Source: an uncultured Bacilli bacterium
GTDB taxonomy: Bacteria; Bacillota_I; Bacilli_A; RF39; UBA660
DNA length: 37,931 nt
NCBI GenBank assembly: GCA_910588195.1
Contig: CAJUPN010000013.1
Coordinates: 1-37,931 of the forward strand
Reading direction: 5' to 3'
How positions within the stretch are numbered: position 1 is the stretch's first letter; each line of letters opens with the position of its first letter. Below the pieces are notes generated by a model. It was given only the letters and a program-made list of their open reading frames with translations. It was not told the DNA's origin and searched no databases. The position numbers and the translations under genes are program-made. This document shows positions 7,458 to 16,910 of this stretch, piece by piece.

Positions 7458-9795
7458 TATGCGACACCCTCTCCGTGGTTTGGTTGTCATTAGTTTGTAT
7501 AGTTCTGTATTTCGTGGAAATTTATTTACAAATGGAATTAGTGAACTTCCTATTTTTATTAGTCCTTCTCCTGCGTTTACATTTGTAATATAGCTCATTT
7601 GCAAGTCTGATATATTTAATAATTTTGCAAGTTCTACTCTGTCTGTACTAGCTTGATTTAACATGATAATAAGCTCACTATTCGCTAGCATTGTTCTTGC
7701 TGTATGACTTTGTAACATATCTTCTACATTTTGTGTTATTCCCGTACAATATGCTCCGATATTTTCTCACTCTTTTCCATAAAGTGAATAAGAAGTTTGC
7801 TGAATATTCATATTGGAATAACAAGTAAATTTCATCAATAAAAATAAAGGTATTTCTACCTTTTGACCTATTCATTGTTATTCTATTCAAAATTGAATCA
7901 AGCACTACTAACATTCCAATAGGTAGTAGTTGCTTTCCTAAATCTAAAATGTCATAACACACTAAACGATTATGAGTATCAACATTTGTAGATTTTGCAA
8001 AAGTGTTCAAACTGCCATTTACAAATAGTTCAATAGCAAGTGCTATTTCTTTTGCTTCTGGCTCTTGTTGTTTCAATAGTTCTTCATAGAAGTCTTGTAG
8101 TGTAGGTGGTGTTCCTTGATAATTTCCTTGCTGATAGTATCTATACACACTTGCTGTGCATCTATCTATAATAGATTTTTGTTTTGCACCTAAATTATTA
8201 CTTCCAACTAGCTGTTCACATAGTGAAAGTATGAACTCTGATTTTAATATAATAGGATTTGCTCCATCTCCATAATCTTTATTCATGTCCATAGCATTGA
8301 TATGATTTCCACTTGTTGCTGATATTTTTATTACTTCTCCACCTAATGATTTTACAAGTGAACTTGCTTCCCTTTCTGGATCTACAATTATTACATCTGC
8401 ATTAGGATCTTTCAACATTATAGAAACAATTTCCTCTTTTGCTATGAAACTCTTTCCACTACCACTAACACCTAAAATAAAGCTATTTCCGTTCAATAAT
8501 TGCTTTCTATCTGCAATAATCATATTTTTGCTAATGACATTTTGCCCATAGTATATTCCGTTTTCGTGTCTTATTTCTTGTACTCTAAATGGCATAAATA
8601 CTGCAAGCGATTCTGTTGTAAGTGTTCTTAAAGTGTCAATTTTTCTTACTCCAAACGGCATAGCTGTATTTAATCCATCAAGTTGCTGAAATTTTAGTAC
8701 CCCAAACTGACATAAATGTTTTCTTGCTATTGTTAGTAATGCTTCTGTGTCATTATCTAGTTCTTCCTTGCTTTCTGCTGTATGCACCATTGTAAGAACT
8801 GATATAAACATTCTTTGATCACGAGTTATCAAGTCATCTAAAAATTCCTTTGACTGTTCTCTTTGTTGTTCCATATCATAAGGAATAATTGCTGAAAAAT
8901 TGTTATTTGCATTTTGTCGTCTTTGCCAATTCGTTATATTAGTTTCTATTCCTAATCTTCTATTTTCTGCTTCTCTTACAGCCTCATCCATAGGTATTGG
9001 TATAACATCTATACTCATCATCATATTTTTATTTATATCTGTTAATTCTGCTACCATACTGTCCTTAATATAACTTGCATACTCTTTCAAGAATATAACT
9101 CTACCATATCTGTTTCCAATTTTGAAATAATCACTTTCAAATTCCATAGAATCTGGGCAAATAAAATCCTTAAAGCTATGTCCTTTTCTCATATTAGTTA
9201 TCATATCAAAATTGAATGATGTTTCTTCTCCTACTCTATAAAAGTCATGAAATATTCTTAATCTTTCTACTGCATCTAGTTCAATACATATAGAGCCTAA
9301 TTCTTTAAAATGGTTTATTAAGTCTGTTCCTACTCTTGCAAAATAATTTTTTGCTTCTTCTATGCTCTTTTTATCAACTGATATTGTTACAAATTTTTCT
9401 TGTACTATACCATTTGAAGCTGTTGCTTTGTCTAGTAGCATTTTATTATATTCTTTTCTAAATTTATCTAGCTCATCATTCTCCATAGGTAATAGCATAG
9501 TTTCTTCAAAGTCAATTTTATTTAATCTTCTATTGATTATAGTTATTTTAGTAGTAGCACCTGTATCAAATGAATTTAATAACTCTGAATATTCTAAAAA
9601 CATTGCTTCTTTATCATCTCTACTTGCTACTGCATAATTTATATCACTAAATTTGTAACATTTTGAATACTTATTTTTCCCAATAAAAAAGATGCCATCT
9701 TCCCATATTGCCTTAATAGGAATGGCATCTTGCACACTTCGTGGTATGACAAACTTTTCTTTGTCTTGTTTGAATAATTTATTTAATGTTTTCAA
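7457..9795 (-). CDS. virB4: VirB4-like conjugation ATPase, two CGG +1 recoding sites
   Basis: This is the type IV secretion ATPase of Gram-positive conjugative elements. Walker A is at about 442-449 (GVSGSGKS) and Walker B at about 649-654 (TFIFIDE). The frame breaks twice, each time at an extra C before a glycine codon: TAT-C-GGA (CGG at 7756-7758) and CCA-C-GGA (7473-7475). Skipping both gives 778 residues, the normal family length, with the conserved segments GAYCTGITQNVEDML and TTKPGEGVA followed by TAG. Without skipping, the protein stops at about 705 residues and its C-terminus is joined to the sortase. The ATG start overlaps the PrgI stop by 17 bp. It is either a recoded functional gene or a gene with two identical artefacts. 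Confidence 0.9.
7473..7758 (-). other. Two C-GGA recoding sites in virB4
   Basis: In-frame CGG triplets at 7756-7758 and 7473-7475 (minus strand) follow TAT and CCA. Skipping the C gives Gly in RKY-G-AYCTG and in TTKP-G-EGVA-stop. The second site restores the VirB4 stop codon that overlaps the sortase GTG, a normal operon junction. Confidence 0.85.
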
Positions 9796-10177
9796 TACTT
9801 TGCGAATCCTCCTTGTTTTTAATTTTTCTCTCTTTTTTTACTTTTCTATTTTCTATATTTTTCAAATCTTCGTAATATAAGTTTATTGGCTTGAAAGTTA
9901 ATCTTTTAGGTGTAAGTATCATTGATTTAATCCAAGCTGCAACAAACTTTTCTGCTGTCATTCCGTTATATTTTATAAAACCTAATGCTGCAAATGGTGC
10001 TGCACCTAATATACAAACCCATGATAAAGTTTCAATTCCACAATAAGGTTTTAATATAAAGTATAGAATAACAGCTACTACACAAGCACATATAGAAAAA
10101 ATGAACTGCCTTAATGACAGTCCAAAAAATATGCTTTCCGTATATTCTCTTATTTCTCTATTGATTTTTACTTCCAA
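9779..10177 (-). CDS. PrgI family protein (VirB3-like)
   Basis: This 132-residue membrane protein belongs to the PrgI family, which sits next to VirB4 in Gram-positive type IV secretion systems. The N-terminus has the typical MEVKINREIREYTESIFFGLSLRQFIFS, followed by two hydrophobic segments (about 25-45 and 50-70), then a basic cytoplasmic tail. It starts with TTG, with GAGAGG upstream. It overlaps the VirB4 start, which fits translational coupling. Confidence 0.92.
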   Translation of the reverse strand: MEVKINREIREYTESIFFGLSLRQFIFSICACVVAVILYFILKPYCGIETLSWVCILGAAPFAALGFIKYNGMTAEKFVAAWIKSMILTPKRLTFKPINLYYEDLKNIENRKVKKERKIKNKEDSQSIENIK

Positions 10178-10996
10178 TTATCGTGCCTCTCTTCCTTTTT
10201 TATTTCTGTTAAAGTTTTTTACTATTTCAATTTTCACATCTTCTCTTACTGGTATCAAAGGCTCTCCATAGAAATCATTATTAACTGAAGTACATAATTT
10301 AATTTTTCCTTTGCCTAAATTGGTATCTTTATATATTGTTCCTTTTTCATCTTTATAGACAGGTCTATCCCAGTTATCGATTCCAACAAGTTTTATCTTT
10401 AATATTTTTTCATCTAAATTAGGTTTTCTTATTCTTACTTTTATATCTTTTTCATTGCATTTGTTTTCTTCTGCTAATTGCTTAATAGTTGCTTCTCGTT
10501 CTCCTGTAAACTCATTAAGGAAATCATAAGATAAAACTTCTTTTCCATTTATAGAAAAAACTACTTCTTTCATTACTTCTTGATAAATTTGTTCTGGAGT
10601 CATATTTACATCTACAACTCCATCAAAAATATGCTCCCCATTTTTCGTTATTTCACACCAAGTTCCCTCTTTATGAATTGAATAGCCATTTATTACTTTA
10701 TGGCTATTTTCATTTACTTGTTCTTTTGGTTTATCTTGTAATTGCTCTATCGTATATACTTCTGTATTTCTAGCTGAAAATTCCTCAAAATCTATAAAAT
10801 TATTGTAGTATTTATTGCCAAATTTTAATTCCTTGTCTGTAATAATAGAGCCTACTCTATTTACTAAAACACTTTTCTCAATAGTTGCAATTTCTCCACC
10901 CTCATCACTATGTCTTAAATCATAACAATATAAGCCTTTGCTTTCTATTTTCTGCTTTTCTGCATTATCTTTGTAACTTGTAACTAAATATTTCAT
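10178..10996 (-). CDS. LPD28-like large-polyvalent-associated domain protein
   Basis: This is a 272-residue soluble protein. The C-terminal 80 residues (IDNWDRPVYKDEKGTIYKD, then LCTSVNNDFYGEP) resemble the LPD28 domain found in mobile-element polyvalent proteins. The N-terminal part (MKYLVTSYKDNAEKQKIESKG) is of a type often encoded next to PrgI in clostridial ICEs. The biochemical role is not known; the family is thought to support conjugative or phage entry. The ATG start has GGTAGG upstream, and the gene ends at the base before the PrgI start. Confidence 0.6.
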   Translation of the reverse strand: MKYLVTSYKDNAEKQKIESKGLYCYDLRHSDEGGEIATIEKSVLVNRVGSIITDKELKFGNKYYNNFIDFEEFSARNTEVYTIEQLQDKPKEQVNENSHKVINGYSIHKEGTWCEITKNGEHIFDGVVDVNMTPEQIYQEVMKEVVFSINGKEVLSYDFLNEFTGEREATIKQLAEENKCNEKDIKVRIRKPNLDEKILKIKLVGIDNWDRPVYKDEKGTIYKDTNLGKGKIKLCTSVNNDFYGEPLIPVREDVKIEIVKNFNRNKKGREAR

Positions 10997-11000
10997 TTTC

Positions 11001-11876
11001 CTACCTTTCTATACTCTTCTCTGGTACAAGTTTCATTTTTCTTTTAAAACTCTCTTTATATTCTTCTTGTACCTTTTGTGAAATCTGTTCTAAATAAATG
11101 CCCATTTTTGTACTACATCTCTTATTCCCATCTGTTATTTTATAAAAGCAATCTCCTGTTTTGAAGTTATAACTTTTTAATCTGTTGTTTATAAAACCTT
11201 GTGTTGCTAGTGGAATTTTTATTCCATATAGTTTTGCTAAATATAGAATATTATTTTGTATTGTTCTACCACTGTATTTGTCATCTTTATAAAACTCAAA
11301 ATCCTCAACTGAAATCATTTCTCCAATAAAGATTTTATATTTCATTTCTTTCAAAGCTTTTTTAAATCTATCGTTTACAGCTTTTATCTTTTCTTGTTCT
11401 TTTCGTTCCTGTTCTTGCCTTTCTTGTTCTTGTTTTCTATCTCTATTTTCTTCAAATGTTCTTCTACTTTCTTTTGCTTGTTCATAAATCTCTGGAAAGT
11501 GCCTATGGATATATTCTAATTCACATTTATTGAAATACCTCTTTTCACTTATTTTCTTTTTCCAGAATGCTTTTAAATCTAATTTCTTATATGCTTCTGT
11601 TATACCTTCTCTATATTTTTCTACTACTGATGGCTCTGATAGATATGAATCTATACTTCCTATAAACATATTTAACCTTATTGGAGCAATTCCTAATTTC
11701 CAGTATTCGTTGTTTTTATCTTTAATCAACAATTCTTGCACATCATAATATCTTTCTTCTTTTAAAGTAGCGATTTCAACATCATTATATGTTGATAATA
11801 CTACTTTTTTATTTTTACAAGTTAATTCGTTATTCTCAATGTGCCATACTCTCGCTATTTTTGTTTGTTCTAGCAA
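11001..11876 (-). CDS. Hypothetical conjugation-operon protein
   Basis: This is a 291-residue soluble protein I do not recognise. It has a charged Glu/Gln/Arg-rich coiled-coil stretch near residues 140-170 and a C-terminal part rich in Tyr and Lys. There are no membrane segments and no catalytic motif. The start is TTG with AGGAGAG upstream. It lies between VirB6 and the LPD28-like protein in the transfer operon, so an accessory transfer role is inferred from position only. Confidence 0.55.
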   Translation of the reverse strand: MLEQTKIARVWHIENNELTCKNKKVVLSTYNDVEIATLKEERYYDVQELLIKDKNNEYWKLGIAPIRLNMFIGSIDSYLSEPSVVEKYREGITEAYKKLDLKAFWKKKISEKRYFNKCELEYIHRHFPEIYEQAKESRRTFEENRDRKQEQERQEQERKEQEKIKAVNDRFKKALKEMKYKIFIGEMISVEDFEFYKDDKYSGRTIQNNILYLAKLYGIKIPLATQGFINNRLKSYNFKTGDCFYKITDGNKRCSTKMGIYLEQISQKVQEEYKESFKRKMKLVPEKSIER

Positions 11877-11901
11877 TTTTATCTCTCCTTATCTCTATTT
11901 T

Positions 11902-12739
11902 TTATAATCCTAACATTTCTCTTACTAATCTATCTGATATTTTGACTGTACCTACCAATACTAGCATATTAAATATCAATTCTCCGTATATATTTCCATA
12001 CCATTGTTACTGCTGCTGCGTTTGCATCTACTACTGGTGGGCTTGCTGCAAACAATGAAAAGATTATACATGATAACATTATAATTACACCCTCTAGGCA
12101 TACTGCACTATAACCTTTTATAAAGCTCTTTCCTATATTTTGTGTTGGCTCTCCACCAAAACTTGCAAATGCTATTGGAGATATTGCAGTATATAGATAG
12201 ATTTTGAAAAATCTTCCGATAAACTGTAAGAATCATTACAAATGACAATACCGTTATGAATAGTCCTCCGTATTAGTGTTACTGCCCATAATGGTATGCT
12301 TTCAAAGAAATTACAGGCTTCTACTGCTGATATAATTTCATTTGGCAGAACTGTATTTGTTGCTCCACCTAATCCAGCTGCACTCATTACTGTACTTGCT
12401 AAACCTTGCACGATCTTAAAAATTGCCATCATAAGTTCCAAACCATAAGTTACTAATACTTTTGCAACTGCAAATCGTATGAAAAGTTTGAGGGCATGCT
12501 CTGGCTTTTTTACTTCTGCAAAACTTCCGACAAGTTTTCATTACTCCTACAACAAAAAACAATACAAGTAATGCTAATGCAATGGCTTGTACTGCTCCAT
12601 GTATATTTGTTATTACATTCCAGATAGTTCCACCTTTAAAATCAACTGGCGATTGTGATACAAGTGTCCATATTTCACTTAATTTTGAGTTCCATGTTTC
12701 TATTGCATTTTGTAGGTTTCCTACTACCCAATTCAACAT
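11902..12739 (-). CDS. VirB6-like integral membrane protein, four CGG +1 recoding sites
   Basis: This polytopic inner-membrane channel component is of the VirB6/TrbL-like family of clostridial ICEs. Zero-frame reading gives only fragments. Four extra C residues, each before a GGA codon, account for all breaks: CGG at 12527-12529 (after TGT), 12268-12270 (after ATA), 12216-12218 (after TAT) and 11984-11986 (after ATA). With all four skipped the gene encodes 277 residues with the expected landmarks: MKTCGSFAEVKKPEHALKLF, GLELMMAIF, PLWAVTLIGGLFITVLSF, VYGRFFK, and the C-terminus IYGELIFNML ... REMLGL before TAA. Four sites in under 280 codons is the densest recoding in the window. Confidence 0.88.
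11984..12529 (-). other. Four C-GGA recoding sites in virB6
   Basis: CGG triplets at 12527-12529, 12268-12270, 12216-12218 and 11984-11986. All are followed by A (CGGA) and preceded by T or A. The total gene length (838 nt) is 1 modulo 3, as expected for four single-base additions, and the product after skipping them follows the family consensus throughout. Confidence 0.85.
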
Positions 12740-12749
12740 CTACCACCTC

Positions 12750-13049
12750 CTAACTTTGTTTTGAATACTTGATATACTCTTTTTGTTTTCTATTTCTCAT
12801 TTTTGCTGTTTCTTCATCTCTTAACTCTGGATTTTTCTCTTGTAGTTTTCTTCGACACCTTGTAATGCTTTCAAAACTTATTCCTTTGTTTTTTGCATTA
12901 AACATTACTGTTGCAAACTGTTTTCCTACTTCATAAGGATATAATTTGCTTATTACTTGTAATATTAAGTAACAGTCATCTTCTCTTGCAAGTTTATCTT
13001 TTCGTAGTATTTCTTCTACTACTGTTTCTAATTTTTTTAGTTCAGCTAT
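12750..13049 (-). CDS. Small conjugation-operon protein with ATA start
   Basis: This is a 99-residue charged helical protein that reads (M)AELKKLETVVEEILRKD ... REDDCYLIL and onward to the TAG at 12750. Related small proteins with an MAEL... start occur in clostridial ICEs between the methylase and VirB6; their function is unknown. No ATG, GTG or TTG is available at the N-terminus. The codon at the conserved Met position is ATA (13049-13047), ten bases after GGAG and overlapping the upstream stop as ATAG, in the way ATGA overlaps usually occur. ATA is therefore the likely initiation codon. Confidence 0.75.
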   Translation of the reverse strand: MAELKKLETVVEEILRKDKLAREDDCYLILQVISKLYPYEVGKQFATVMFNAKNKGISFESITRCRRKLQEKNPELRDEETAKMRNRKQKEYIKYSKQS

Positions 13050-13621
13050 TTCTCATCATCTCCATATTTCATTAAATCAATATCGCATTTTACTTCATTT
13101 CCCCATGAATCCCAACCATTTACTTTTTGTCTTGCAAATAGTTCCACCCTTGGTATATCTCCTAATAACTCTACAATTCTCTTTCTTGTTTCATCTGGCT
13201 TTTTACTGTGTTCCTCAACTGGAGATACTATTACTTGATGCACTTTTGCTGATATTCTTTTAGGTTTGCCTTTTGTTGCTAATATACATATCTCTGCATT
13301 GGCTCTAGTCCAAAAACCTAATCCCCAAAATAATGATGGTGTTTTCTTATTTTGCTTAATCCATACAAAAGCAACTGTTTTATATTTAAAACCCCAATTT
13401 TCCAAAACTTTTAGTCCTTCTACTAATGTTGGAAAAGTCATCCAAATAAAAAGTACACAGTCTTTATCTGCTATTTTTTCTACTGGTAGTTTGCATATAT
13501 CTTCTATACTCATTGTAGAATAATGATTTTCTGCTGAACGACCTTTGCCTTTATCTGAATATACTTTGTATTGCCATGGTGGATCTGCATAAATGATTTT
13601 ATATTTTTTATTTTCTTCTAT
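13046..13621 (-). CDS. MT-A70 family adenine methyltransferase, probable ATA start
   Basis: This is a 191-residue N6-adenine methyltransferase of the MT-A70 (Ime4-like) family, common on phages and ICEs. The catalytic DPPW is at about residues 13-16, within KIIYADPPWQYK, followed by a conserved ...HYSTMSIEDICKLPV and FIWMTFP segment. The first in-frame ATG (13513) lies after DPPW and would give an inactive protein. Upstream the frame is open to a TAA, and the only start-like codon is ATA at 13621, seven bases after a perfect AAGGAGG. It may methylate element DNA to protect it or to mark it for regulation. It lies downstream of the Maff2-like gene and a hairpin. Confidence 0.8.
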   Translation of the reverse strand: MEENKKYKIIYADPPWQYKVYSDKGKGRSAENHYSTMSIEDICKLPVEKIADKDCVLFIWMTFPTLVEGLKVLENWGFKYKTVAFVWIKQNKKTPSLFWGLGFWTRANAEICILATKGKPKRISAKVHQVIVSPVEEHSKKPDETRKRIVELLGDIPRVELFARQKVNGWDSWGNEVKCDIDLMKYGDDEK

Positions 13622-13645
13622 AAAATTACCTCCTTAAAGCTGTTT

Positions 13646-13680
13646 AGGAGTAGATTATTTTTTCTTAATAACCTACTCCT
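13646..13680. other. Strong intergenic hairpin
   Basis: AGGAGTAG (13646-13653) and CTACTCCT (13673-13680) are perfectly complementary and extended by ATTATT/AATAAC-like pairing. On the plus strand it ends in TTTTATTTTTT, so it looks like a plus-strand terminator. On the minus strand, the direction of the operon, no T run follows, so it may be an mRNA-stabilising or processing structure separating the Maff2-like gene from the downstream genes. Confidence 0.6.
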
Positions 13681-13688
13681 TTTATTTT

Positions 13689-14009
13689 TTAACCACCTGT
13701 TATAATGTTTAGGATTTCCTTTGCAAAAGTGATAACTACTCCTCCTGCTAAAGTCATAAATCCATTTGCTCTCTGGCTAGGATCGTGTGATTTTAATGAC
13801 ATACCAACTTGTACTACTCCGAATCCTAAAATAATCATTCCAACTGCTCTTATAAGTCCAAAAATAAAGTCTGACAAATTATTTATTACTGTTAATGGCT
13901 CATCTGCTGCAAATACATGAGATGCTTGTGCTACAAATAATGCAACAATATACAAAATAATTATGCAAGACCTTTTTAATATTTTTAATAAAGTTTTTTT
14001 CTTTTTCAA
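13689..14009 (-). CDS. Maff2-like small membrane protein (VirB2/TrbC-like)
   Basis: This 106-residue protein has a signal-like hydrophobic segment (about 12-34, ending ...ASHVFAADE) and two further hydrophobic helices (about 45-70 and 82-100). This is the pattern of Maff2-family proteins in Gram-positive ICEs, thought to be pilin- or VirB2-like subunits. It starts at TTG with GGGAGG upstream, immediately after the VirD4 stop. Its position between VirD4 and VirB6 fits the family. Confidence 0.8.
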   Translation of the reverse strand: MKKKKTLLKILKRSCIIILYIVALFVAQASHVFAADEPLTVINNLSDFIFGLIRAVGMIILGFGVVQVGMSLKSHDPSQRANGFMTLAGGVVITFAKEILNIITGG

Positions 14010-14010
14010 T

Positions 14011-15796
14011 TTATGATACCTCCCTAATAAATTCTTCTAATTCTTCTTCTGATAGGAGTTCATAATTTTCTAGTAATTGTTCTTTTTCAAATGTATCTAT
14101 CTCATTTTCTTCAATATCTTCATCTAGCACAATAATAGAAGCTGTTGCTTTATCTGTTTTTCCATGAATATAAGGCTCTCCTTTGCCATCAGTAGTCAAA
14201 GCTACATTAGGGTGTTTTAATATATCATATTTTAGGTCTTTAACTGGTCTTTCTCCACGAATAAAAAGAAGTGCATATTTATTATCAAGTAAACGCACTT
14301 CATCTGGAGTCATAAGTTCTCTTCCTGCAAGTTGATAATTTGTCGAATAATTGCCGCTTCTACCAGAGCTTTTTCCATGTGTGTCTAAATCTATTGTTTC
14401 TTTTCCGTAGGAGTTCTGAAACATATTTATGGGTACTTTGCTCGTTTCCACCTAAATACAAAAAAGTATCGCAATTTCCGTACAATACTTTCCCATTGTT
14501 TTTCAAATAGTGCTTTAAGCTGTGCTAAATTTTGGAGAATGATAGATACTGATACTGACCTTGATCTCATGACACTTAAAATTTTGTCAAAATCATCTGG
14601 CAGACTTACATTTGCGAACTCATCCATTACAAAATGGACATGGGTTGGCAAACTTCCACCATACTTATGGTCAGCAATATAGAATAATTGTTGAAATAAT
14701 TGTGTGTATAGTATACTTACTAGAAAATTAAAACTCGTGTCATTGTCTGGAATTAGGGCAAACAATGCCACCTTTTTTTCGCCTAAACTAGGCAAATCTA
14801 ACTCGTCAATTTTTACTATGTTTGCAAGACTCTCTAAATTAAATTTTTCTAATCTTGCAGCAAGTGTAATTTGAATTGATTTTAATGTTTTTGCAGAGCC
14901 TGACCTATAATTTCTATAATACTTTAGAGCAATATGCTCTGGGTTATTATATTCTAATTTATCAAATAGAATATCTAACGCACTTATAGGATTTTCTTGT
15001 TCTTCATTTACATCTCCTGCTCTTAACATTTCCATTACCATTGGAAAGTTTTGTTCATCTTCTGGAGCTTCATATTTGAGATAAAATATAAGTGCTAGCA
15101 ATAACATACTAGCTGCCGTGTCCCAAAACGGATCTTGGCTCTGACTTCCGTTTAGGTGTCGTGCTTTTGAAAAGGTTTGTTACCAACCTTTGAACATCAT
15201 TATCTGTCTTTAAATATTTAAAAGGGTTATAGCAATGACTTTTTTCCATATTGATTAAGTCAAGCACTCTTACCTCATACCCTTTTTTCTCTAATAAATT
15301 CCCCGTATCTCGCAAAATTTCGCCGTTTAGGATCTAGGATTACATACGAACTTGAGCCACATTGCATTACATTTGGCTTTCCGATAGAATCTTGTTTTAC
15401 CTGCACCGACTACCGACCACAAATTAAAACATTAAGATTTCTTCTATGTTGTTTTCCATTTAGACCTATTGCTACATTTTGCGTTAATATTTTATTATCA
15501 TTAAATGGCTTTTGCCTATATTTTTTATTAAGTACACTTGCTATACCCCACTTGGCAGAGCCGTGTTCTTCTCTTCTTCTATAATTCTTTTTTGTAGATT
15601 CATATATACTTATTCCTAATACATAAAAGCATATAAAAATAAGAATAGTTTTTATGCTATTCTCACACCATATCAAATTAAATGGATTTTCCATTATTTT
15701 TGAAAAGTTATTTATTATTCCTACTATTCCATTATTTATATATGGTGCAATTAGAATAGCTATCCATACTACTGGAATTATACCTAATATATACAA
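14011..15796 (-). CDS. virD4: VirD4-like coupling protein (T4CP), seven CGG +1 recoding sites
   Basis: This is the coupling ATPase that brings the relaxase-DNA complex to the channel. It has two N-terminal membrane segments, then EEHGSAKWG, Walker A (CGGSGAGKT) and Walker B (HFVMDEFANV). Zero-frame reading gives four fragments. Seven extra C residues precede Gly codons, at CGG 15413-15415, 15406-15408, 15381-15383, 15323-15325, 15148-15150, 14478-14480 and 14405-14407. Skipping all seven gives 592 residues and restores GGSGAGKTRFYGKPNVM, ILDPKGEIL, TTPKGSQSQDPFWDTAASM, ESIVGNCDTFLYLGGNEQS and LLGKETIDL. The first two sites lie inside Walker A itself. The start is uncertain: TTG at 15796 lacks a good ribosome binding site and no ATG lies in frame upstream. 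Confidence 0.88.
14405..15415 (-). other. Seven C-GGN recoding sites in virD4
   Basis: The sites in order of translation are GGT-C-GGT, AGT-C-GGT, TAT-C-GGA, AAA-C-GGC, AAA-C-GGA, GTA-C-GGA and CTA-C-GGA. The gene length (1786 nt) is 1 modulo 3, as expected for seven additions. The P-site codons differ widely, so a classical slippery P-site tRNA is unlikely; the constant element is CGG in the A site. Confidence 0.85.
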
Positions 15797-15815
15797 AAAC
15801 TCATTTGTTTTTTCA

Positions 15816-16013
15816 TTATCTCTCGTTACTTACTCTTTCCCTTTGAAATATACTTCTTTTTCTAATGGGGATATTTAATAGTCTTAATAATAATTCATTT
15901 ACAAACTCTGTTGATTTGTTTTCTCTTATTAACTTTGTACGAAGTTCGTTAAGGGAATTTATTATCATTCCATATTCGTACTTATTTAATATTACTACTC
16001 TTTGTTCTTCCAA
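15816..16013 (-). CDS. Small conserved conjugation-operon protein
   Basis: This is a 65-residue protein starting at TTG (16013) with AGGAG upstream. The core, EYGMIINSLNELRTKLIREN, then TEFVNELLLRLLN, is a helical pair seen in small ICE proteins of unknown function. The 47-residue protein at 37575-37718 shares this pattern (LVEKRN...TEPINELLIKLI), so the two look like paralogues. The gene lies between the ArdC-like gene and VirD4. Confidence 0.65.
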   Translation of the reverse strand: MEEQRVVILNKYEYGMIINSLNELRTKLIRENKSTEFVNELLLRLLNIPIRKRSIFQRERVSNER

Positions 16014-16025
16014 TACATTTTTCTC

Positions 16026-16910
16026 CTATCTTGCTTGTTCTTTTTCTCTACTTTGTTTTGCAAGTAGTTCTATACAATGACTTGTTCTTCCACTTATATT
16101 TTCCATTGCATCATGAATTGGCTCTAATTCTTCTCTTATTTCCTTGGCTGATAATTCCTTTAGTTCATAAGGAATATCTGTTACATTATAATTTGAAACA
16201 TCTATGCCATATTTTTTGCAAACCATATAAGATACACAATTAGCTTTGAAAGCATCTAATTCTGTATTTTCTCCTATTTCTTGCTTTGCTAATTCTTGTG
16301 TTACTTCATGGAAAATTTGTGGTGCTTCTGCACCTCTTGCAATATATAATACATCTTTTTCTGAATCATACAATGCACTTCTATCTGTATTTGGTATTTC
16401 ATTTACTACTTCTACTTTTGCTTGGCTACTATTTAAAAATACTCTTAATAATAATTTATTATCATATCTCATCATAGGATTTGGTTTCTTTCTTATACTA
16501 ACTTGTGATATATCAGTTAAGTATTTTACATTATAATTTGTTGCTACTTTTCCATCTTCTCTCATATAAGGATCTGCTGGCTCTAATATCTTTACATCAT
16601 TTTTACGATTTTTCTTTGGAAAGCCACCTACATTTGTCCAACTATCATAATCTCTTAAAACTGTTGCTTCTGGCATTTGTGCTGTTATTAGTAAACTATT
16701 TCCTACTGAATATTGTTCAAACTTACTTTGAGTATCTAAATATTTCTTAAATTCTTGCCCATCTTGTACGATCTTTTCTGCTGTTGTATCAATTAGTGCA
16801 TATACTCCTTGTTTTTCTTGTTTTTTATATTCAATCCATTCTTCTTTATTATATTGTCGATTTTTCTTGTTATAATTATCAAATACTTGGTCTAATTCTC
16901 CCATGTTCAT
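16026..16910 (-). CDS. ArdC-like ssDNA-binding / metallopeptidase-like protein
   Basis: This 294-residue protein has an N-terminal half resembling the ArdC N-terminal (DUF1738-type) ssDNA-binding domain: SVGNSLLITAQMPEATVLRDYDSW and FPKKNRK. The C-terminal half resembles its peptidase-like part (QIFHEVTQELAKQE, with a partial HE motif and no clear second His). ArdC proteins protect incoming single-stranded DNA. The ATG overlaps the PcfB stop as ATGA, so the genes are translationally coupled. I did not see intact zinc-binding residues, so peptidase activity is doubtful. Confidence 0.7.
   Translation of the reverse strand: MNMGELDQVFDNYNKKNRQYNKEEWIEYKKQEKQGVYALIDTTAEKIVQDGQEFKKYLDTQSKFEQYSVGNSLLITAQMPEATVLRDYDSWTNVGGFPKKNRKNDVKILEPADPYMREDGKVATNYNVKYLTDISQVSIRKKPNPMMRYDNKLLLRVFLNSSQAKVEVVNEIPNTDRSALYDSEKDVLYIARGAEAPQIFHEVTQELAKQEIGENTELDAFKANCVSYMVCKKYGIDVSNYNVTDIPYELKELSAKEIREELEPIHDAMENISGRTSHCIELLAKQSREKEQAR

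Noticed and set aside
6714..7718. VirB4 C-terminus fused to sortase as a real fusion protein
   Set aside because: The fusion depends on reading CGG at 7473-7475 as arginine; the +1 reading gives the normal VirB4 end and a normal sortase start.
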